Source: an uncultured Rhodospirillales bacterium (lineage in GTDB: Bacteria > Pseudomonadota > Alphaproteobacteria > Rhodospirillales > Defluviicoccaceae). From it: a stretch of 10,123 nt of DNA. Below the pieces are notes generated by a model. That model was not told where the DNA came from. It worked only from the letters and a program-made list of their open reading frames with translations, and did not search any database. The stretch spans positions 1 through 10,123 of the forward strand of contig CAKZLS010000374.1 in assembly GCA_937127205.1 (NCBI GenBank), given 5' to 3'. Made by a program: the position numbers and the translations under genes. Shown here piece by piece: positions 6,672-10,123 of the stretch; the stretch's first letter is position 1; the number at the start of each line of letters is the position of its first letter.

Positions 6672-6705
6672 GTGGTCATGCGCCGAAGGGGGGGCGCATG
6701 ACCAC
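6672..6705. repeat. Perfect 13-bp inverted repeat in convergent junction
   Basis: GTGGTCATGCGCC (6672-6684) and GGCGCATGACCAC (6693-6705) are exact reverse complements around an 8-base loop of GAAGGGGG. The repeat lies between the ends of two convergent genes (6600 and 6777), where a bidirectional terminator would be expected, but neither strand has a T tract after the stem. It may protect transcript ends, be a REP-like dispersed repeat, or act in Rho-linked termination. Only its position and symmetry are seen. Confidence 0.6.
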
Positions 6706-6776
6706 CGACATCCGCGAAACATCGGGAATGGTAAGAGCTTTCTATGCCAAGCCGGCAGGCTCTGCGGGCGACCCCT

Positions 6777-7484
6777 CTAGGCGGCGGCTTTGCGCCGGCG
6801 AGCCATGAATCCCAGGCCGGCTAGGCCGGTTAGAAACAATGGCAGCGCCGCCGGGATCGGGACCACCTGAACGTCGCCGGCGGTGATCAGAATCTCTTTC
6901 GCGGAATTGTTGCCACCCAGGATCGACAAGGTTCCCTTAAGGTTGAAACCGTCGAGGAAACCGGCGTCCGCGAATATCACCTCGGCCGACGTACCGGTGC
7001 CCACATCGCCAATGGTCATGACAAAGGGCGTACCGTCGAACTCGGTTATATTGATCTCGGCCTGTCTCTTCGCGAAGATCTTTACCGCATTTCCCGTTGA
7101 CAGACCGTCATAAGAGACTTGCGCTGTGCCCGGACGAGAATCGCCGCTCGCCCAGATCCGGAATTCCGACGTCCCGCTGCCGTAGTCATATTCGAAATTG
7201 AAGACACCGGGTGTTGGGTTTCCGAAAGCGAACTGGCCCTGATCGAACGAGCCGGAAACGCTCGTTTGCGTACCAAGACCCAGCTCCCACGTCCCGTTGG
7301 TGGCATTGTTGCCGCCGCGAAGCTCCAGACCATGAGTGCCAGGCTGACCCGGCGTCGAAAACGACGTGAAAGTGCCGGCCTCTGGCGTGCCGGTGATGTC
7401 TACGGGCGCGGCACTCACGGCCCCAGCCGTCAAAACCCACCCCGCCAGGCTGCACGCCAACAAACAAACCCCATACCTACGCAT
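6777..7484 (-). CDS. Secreted protein with VPxPA-CTERM (exosortase-type) sorting signal
   Basis: The 235-residue protein has an N-terminal signal peptide (MRRYGVCLLACSLAGWVLTAGAVSA, cut near APVD). A Gly/Thr/Asn-rich beta-type body follows. At its C-terminus (about 208-235), VPIPAALPLF, a hydrophobic helix and an ARRRKAAA basic end form the tripartite sorting tail of VPLPA/PEP-CTERM proteins. Such proteins are cleaved by a membrane exosortase and placed on the surface or in matrix. The ELGLG and GFNLKGTL patterns recall 'choice-of-anchor' type domains, but I am not sure. The ATG at 7484 is chosen over an upstream TTG at 7508 because AGGAG lies about 8 bases before it. No exosortase gene is in the window. 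The gene is convergent with the phosphatase and preceded by an AT-rich region that probably contains its promoter. Confidence 0.85.
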   Translation of the reverse strand: MRRYGVCLLACSLAGWVLTAGAVSAAPVDITGTPEAGTFTSFSTPGQPGTHGLELRGGNNATNGTWELGLGTQTSVSGSFDQGQFAFGNPTPGVFNFEYDYGSGTSEFRIWASGDSRPGTAQVSYDGLSTGNAVKIFAKRQAEINITEFDGTPFVMTIGDVGTGTSAEVIFADAGFLDGFNLKGTLSILGGNNSAKEILITAGDVQVVPIPAALPLFLTGLAGLGFMARRRKAAA

Positions 7485-7897
7485 TGCACGTACTCCTAGT
7501 GTCTTCAATGATCTGCAATGAGAAATCTGAATTGATCAAAACGATGACACTTAAAATAGTTAAAAAAATATTTTTATCAATCTATAAGAGCACTTTCTTA
7601 TTTGCCGCTACTGAATCCTTCCTGTTTCACAGAATAGGTGTGGGGTCGATCTTCCCGTTCAGCGGACTGGCCAGGATCCATCATGAGCGCGCTGAACAGG
7701 CGCCATTTGAAAACTCACGGTGTTCTGGGAACGACGCGGGTCCGGATCCGCCCAGATCATATAGGATACTAGGTTGAGTGTTGGTGAGTTGGTGACCGTT
7801 GGGGCGCTAGATGTGAAACCTCAACAGGTTGTCGTCGGATAGATCGAGCCGGCTGATGGGCGTGACTGCTACTCCCCGCAATCCGCAGGGCGCACAC

Positions 7898-7924
7898 AAA
7901 AAAAAGCCGCCGGTATCGGCGGCT
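7898..7924 (-). terminator. Rho-independent terminator of the 28-residue membrane protein gene
   Basis: On the minus strand, AGCCGCCG-ATAC-CGGCGGCT forms a perfect 8-bp GC-rich stem with a 4-base loop, followed directly by a T run (complement of A 7898-7905). This is a textbook intrinsic terminator and works only for minus-strand transcription. It lies about 60 bases after the stop of the small gene at 7987, the only minus-strand gene upstream of it in this region. That is strong support that a short transcript is made here. Confidence 0.88.
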
Positions 7925-7935
7925 GGTGGCATCAT

Positions 7936-7964
7936 GCGGCTGGCGGCTTGTCGCCGCCGGCCGC
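7936..7964. repeat. 12-bp GC-rich stem-loop just before the terminator
   Basis: Positions 7936-7947 pair with 7953-7964 around the loop TTGTC, with a single non-Watson-Crick pair (7941/7959). It lies between the stop of the small gene and the terminator hairpin, so the minus-strand transcript would end in two adjacent stable stem-loops. That layout is also typical of small RNAs and of stabilised short mRNAs. Confidence 0.5.
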
Positions 7965-7986
7965 AAGGCCTGGTGCGCGGAATGAC

Positions 7987-8073
7987 TTAGCTTGTCAGAA
8001 TTCCGATCGCAATGAGGATCGAAAAAGCGACAGGCAGGATCAACAAGGTCTTATTTTTCAGCAAAGTTTCCAT
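7987..8073 (-). CDS. 28-residue single-helix membrane microprotein
   Basis: Reading the minus strand from ATG at 8073 gives a 28-residue product: METLLKNK, then a hydrophobic run (TLLILPVAFSILIAIGIL), ending in TS and TAA. A strong GGGAGG is 7 bases upstream and a textbook terminator lies about 60 bases downstream, so the unit looks like a complete monocistronic gene. The composition predicts one transmembrane helix with a short charged N-terminus, as in the small subunits or modulators of membrane complexes and stress-linked microproteins. I do not recognise a family. It is divergent from the ScfR-type regulator gene at 8291, with a 217-base shared upstream region. Its short length would hide it from standard gene callers. 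Confidence 0.65.
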   Translation of the reverse strand: METLLKNKTLLILPVAFSILIAIGILTS

Positions 8074-8237
8074 TTTCAGGCCTCCCAATTATTTTGTGTT
8101 CTGACGTGGACGTTTCGATCGCGGGTCAATTGATGTTCACTTAACAAGTAAGATAAAGCGCGTTTGTAATTATCGCAATAACTAATTGAAAAGTTGGAAT
8201 TTTTTTGTAAATAACTGTTGAATGAGAACCGTTGTTA

Positions 8238-8252
8238 TGTCAATTTTTGACA
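8238..8252. promoter_or_regulatory. Dyad TGTCAA-TTT-TTGACA upstream of the ScfR-type regulator
   Basis: A perfect 6-bp inverted repeat with a 3-base spacer lies 38 bases before the regulator ATG, in the AT-rich region shared with the divergent microprotein gene. It could be the regulator's own operator. TTGACA (8247-8252) also matches a -35 box, but the sequence 17 bases on (GCAAGC) is a poor -10. Operators reported for ScfR relatives (RamB/PccR) contain TTTGCAAA-like cores, which this is not. Confidence 0.4.
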
Positions 8253-8290
8253 AATCGCGGGGAATTGGCGCAAGCTTTCGGGAGTAAGCG

Positions 8291-9874
8291 ATGGATCGCG
8301 CACTTGTCGGTTTTCGTATCCGCTCCGAGCGCAAGGCACGCGGACTGACTCAAGCCGAACTGGCCAACCGCCTGGAAATATCGCCGTCCTATCTCAACTT
8401 GATAGAGGCTAACAAGCGCCAGATCGGCGGCGCGTTGTTGCGCCGCATTGCCGTCCTCCTTGGCGTAGAGACGGACACACTAACCGGGCGCGCCGAGCGG
8501 CGAGTGATCGCCGGGCTGCGGGAAGTTGCGCTTGAACCGCTGCTTCGCCATATCGATCTGCCGCCGGACGGCGCGCGCGACCTGGTGGGGCAGCACCCTG
8601 CCTGGGCTCATGCGTTGCTGACCCTTTACCGCGCATGGCGCGACCAGACGGCGATCGCCAATGCGCTCTCGGACCGGTTGAACGAGGACCCGGTGCTGGG
8701 CAATGCGATCCATCAGATGATGAGCCATGTTACCGCCATCCGCTCGTCATTGGAGATCCTCGATGACGAGCCCGATTTGGATGACGTCAGTCGGCGGCGA
8801 TTCCACGAGAGCATTTCCGTGGAAAGCCAACGGCTTTCGGAAACCGTGCCGTTGCTCGCGGGCCTGTTCGACCAATCCGGCACGGTATTTCAGGCTTCGA
8901 CACCCGCCGAAGAGGTCGACGATTTCATGTTGCAGCATGATGCCTGGTTTCCCTCGCTCGAACAGGCCGGCGACGAAATCCGGCGAAATGTTGTGCAATA
9001 TGGCGGAACCGGGGAGGCTTCGCTTACGGATTATTTGCGGGCAAAACACGCAACGACCGTCGCCCGCCTGAACTCCGAGGTCCCGAGGCCAAGCGATGGC
9101 CGGCACCTGATGCGCTACGATCCCGAGGCGGGCCAGATCACGTTCTCGGCGAACGCCTTGCGATCGGCCCGCCGCTTCCAGCTCGCCCGGCAGATCGCGC
9201 GGGTCGAAGCCGACGCCGCCATTGAGACCCAGATCGCCGACCCCCTGCTCACCAGCGAAACGGCCCGGGATCGCGCGCGCAACGCCCTCGCCTCATACGT
9301 CGCGAGCGTCGTCATATTTCCCTATGACGCGTTTCTGCGAGCCGTCATCGATTGCCGCTATGATATCGAGATTCTGCGACGGCGCTACGAAGCCAGCTAC
9401 GAACAGATCTGCCACCGGCTGATCACACTGCGGAATCCGGCTCGATCCGGCGTGCCCTTCGCGTTCCTTCGCTCCGACCCGGCGGGATCCATCACCAAAC
9501 GCTTTCCGCTTCCGGGCCTTCCCCTGCTGCGCGGCGGACAATTTTGTCCATTGTGGGCAATCTTCAACTCCTACCAGACGCCGAACCGAACGGTTCGCAT
9601 GTTGGCCGAGTTTCCGAACAAGGCACGGTATCTGATGATCGCCCAAGCGGTGACCAAGCAACCGGCTTCGTTTCACGAGGCGCCGTTCCTCCAATCGGTC
9701 ATGCTGATCTGCGATGCGCGGCAGGCCGATAAGACGGTCTACGCCGACGGGCTGGATCTTTCGTCCGGGCAGGCCGCGGCCCCGGTGGGTCTCAGTTGCC
9801 GGCTGTGCCCGCGATCGGATTGCCGGTTCCGCAACGAAGACCAGATCGCCGATTCGGGTATGAAGTCGCGTTAG
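8291..9874 (+). CDS. ScfR/RamB-family XRE regulator (short-chain fatty acyl-CoA regulator type)
   Basis: The 527-residue protein starts with an XRE helix-turn-helix (about 6-65; RKARGLTQAELANRLEISPS then YLNLIEANKRQIG). Its C-terminus has the DUF2083-type region of the ScfR family: RGGQFCPLWAIFN near 415-425, and VGLSCRLCPRSDCRFR near 499-514 with Cys419, Cys503, Cys506 and Cys511. The middle (about 280-400) matches the IrrE/ImmA-like domain, but the position of the HEXXH protease motif is replaced (RRFQLARQIARVE), so no peptidase activity is expected. Characterised relatives (RamB, PccR, MccR) sense short-chain acyl-CoA and control acetate or propionate use. Residues about 130-195 resemble a HisKA dimerisation segment. 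GGGAG lies 6 bases before the ATG. The gene ends 10 bases from the convergent hydrolase gene, and its target genes are not in the window. Confidence 0.87.
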   Translation: MDRALVGFRIRSERKARGLTQAELANRLEISPSYLNLIEANKRQIGGALLRRIAVLLGVETDTLTGRAERRVIAGLREVALEPLLRHIDLPPDGARDLVGQHPAWAHALLTLYRAWRDQTAIANALSDRLNEDPVLGNAIHQMMSHVTAIRSSLEILDDEPDLDDVSRRRFHESISVESQRLSETVPLLAGLFDQSGTVFQASTPAEEVDDFMLQHDAWFPSLEQAGDEIRRNVVQYGGTGEASLTDYLRAKHATTVARLNSEVPRPSDGRHLMRYDPEAGQITFSANALRSARRFQLARQIARVEADAAIETQIADPLLTSETARDRARNALASYVASVVIFPYDAFLRAVIDCRYDIEILRRRYEASYEQICHRLITLRNPARSGVPFAFLRSDPAGSITKRFPLPGLPLLRGGQFCPLWAIFNSYQTPNRTVRMLAEFPNKARYLMIAQAVTKQPASFHEAPFLQSVMLICDARQADKTVYADGLDLSSGQAAAPVGLSCRLCPRSDCRFRNEDQIADSGMKSR

Positions 9875-9884
9875 CGCGTCGGGC

Positions 9885-10123
9885 TCAGAAATCGACGACC
9901 TTCCCGTCTTCGGCGGTTTCGTACGCCAGGGAATCCAACCGGCCGAGCATGTCATCGCTCATGTGGGTGAGCACCAGGCGCTTGGGCCGAATGCGGGGCA
10001 GATGCTGTTTCAGAGAAGCGAGATCGAGGTGTAGCTGGACCTTCTTTTCGTAGAAGTACGCTTCGGCAATGAACAGGTCGGTATCCGCTCCCGCTTCCAC
10101 GAGTTCGTCGGTCCATTCGGTGT
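9885..10123 (-). CDS. MBL-fold metallo-hydrolase, C-terminal part (runs off right edge)
   Basis: Only the last 78 residues are present; the gene starts beyond the right edge. The visible part begins with TEWTDEL, the end of a conserved SGDTEWT-type metal-site segment. It continues through DLFIAEAYFYEKKVQLHLD and ends with KRLVLTHMSDDML, whose His is the last metal ligand of the metallo-beta-lactamase fold. These features match the family of small alphaproteobacterial MBL-fold hydrolases of uncertain substrate. It is convergent with the ScfR-type regulator, with only 10 bases between the stops and no terminator between them. Confidence 0.82.
   Translation of the reverse strand, partial: TEWTDELVEAGADTDLFIAEAYFYEKKVQLHLDLASLKQHLPRIRPKRLVLTHMSDDMLGRLDSLAYETAEDGKVVDF

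Larger units (their letters stand above)
7485..7986. other. Long non-coding region with AT-rich segment
   Basis: No convincing gene was found here apart from the structures listed separately. From about 7515 to 7610 the sequence is strikingly AT-rich (runs of A and T around 7559-7580) compared with its GC-rich surroundings. On the minus strand, TTGATA followed 16-17 bases later by TATTTT/ATTTTA in this segment is a plausible promoter for the VPIPA-tail gene. A tandem GTTGGTGA repeat is at 7780-7795. The rest, up to the terminator at 7898-7924, shows no clear signal. ORFs that cross this stretch lack ribosome binding sites and plausible composition. Confidence 0.5.

Noticed and set aside
7484..7777. 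Plus-strand ORF of 97 codons in the AT-rich region.
   Set aside because: It has no ribosome binding site, and its composition changes abruptly from Lys/Phe/Leu-rich to Pro/Arg-rich along its length, as expected of chance translation. Its start lies over the start of the VPIPA-tail gene.
7769..7966. Minus-strand ORF of 65 codons.
   Set aside because: It runs through the intrinsic terminator and the preceding stem-loop, and its product is Arg/Ser/His-rich without a recognisable pattern.
8247..8275. TTGACA at 8247 as the -35 box of the ScfR-type gene.
   Set aside because: The sequence at the correct distance is GCAAGC, which is not a plausible -10 box, so it is reported only as part of a dyad.
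9300..9420. Possible IrrE/ImmA peptidase activity in the ScfR-type regulator.
   Set aside because: No HEXXH motif is present anywhere in the protein; the corresponding helix reads RRFQLARQIARVE, as in other non-catalytic ScfR members.

Overview
The window looks like a GC-rich alphaproteobacterium, probably of the Rhodospirillales type. The reasons are a serC-serA pair with the long alphaproteobacterial form of SerA, a Methanosarcina-type SerC, an ScfR/RamB-type regulator, a VPxPA-CTERM (exosortase-sorted) protein and generally GC-rich third codon positions. No phage, transposon, tRNA, rRNA or CRISPR array was seen.

Layout: (1) 1-3328 is a serine biosynthesis locus. On the minus strand, serC (724-1893) is followed by serA (1-670, running off the left edge). 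A good sigma70-type promoter lies at 1953-1981, and a short leader carries a hairpin that buries the serC ribosome binding site. A second 3-phosphoglycerate dehydrogenase, of the E. coli type, is transcribed divergently at 2093-3328. A GC-rich dyad sits between the two. (2) 3471-6600 is a little-characterised region. A 60-residue minus-strand gene is divergent from a plus-strand run made of a PadR-like protein, an overlapping 60-residue ORF, a coiled-coil DUF2325 protein and, 46 bases further on, an exported histidine-type phosphatase. The divergent promoter region (3654-3827) holds two Fur-box-like sequences and a 25-base dyad, so this group may respond to iron. (3) 6601-6776 is a convergent junction with a perfect 13-bp inverted repeat. 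It is followed by a minus-strand exported protein with a VPIPA-type sorting tail (6777-7484). (4) 7485-8290 is mostly non-coding and partly AT-rich. It contains a 28-residue, one-helix membrane microprotein (7987-8073, minus) with its own ribosome binding site and a textbook intrinsic terminator (7898-7924, minus). (5) 8291-9874 encodes an ScfR-family XRE regulator, convergent with the C-terminal end of a metallo-beta-lactamase-fold hydrolase (9885 to the right edge).

How the parts fit: serC and serA supply two consecutive steps of serine synthesis and are probably co-transcribed, with control at serC translation. The extra SerA is a different architectural type and may serve another regulatory regime. 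The DUF2325 region is the best candidate for a poorly described system: tightly overlapping genes, a likely DNA-binding member, a Cys/His-rich DUF2325 protein and iron-type operators. All functional statements about that region beyond the domain calls are inference.
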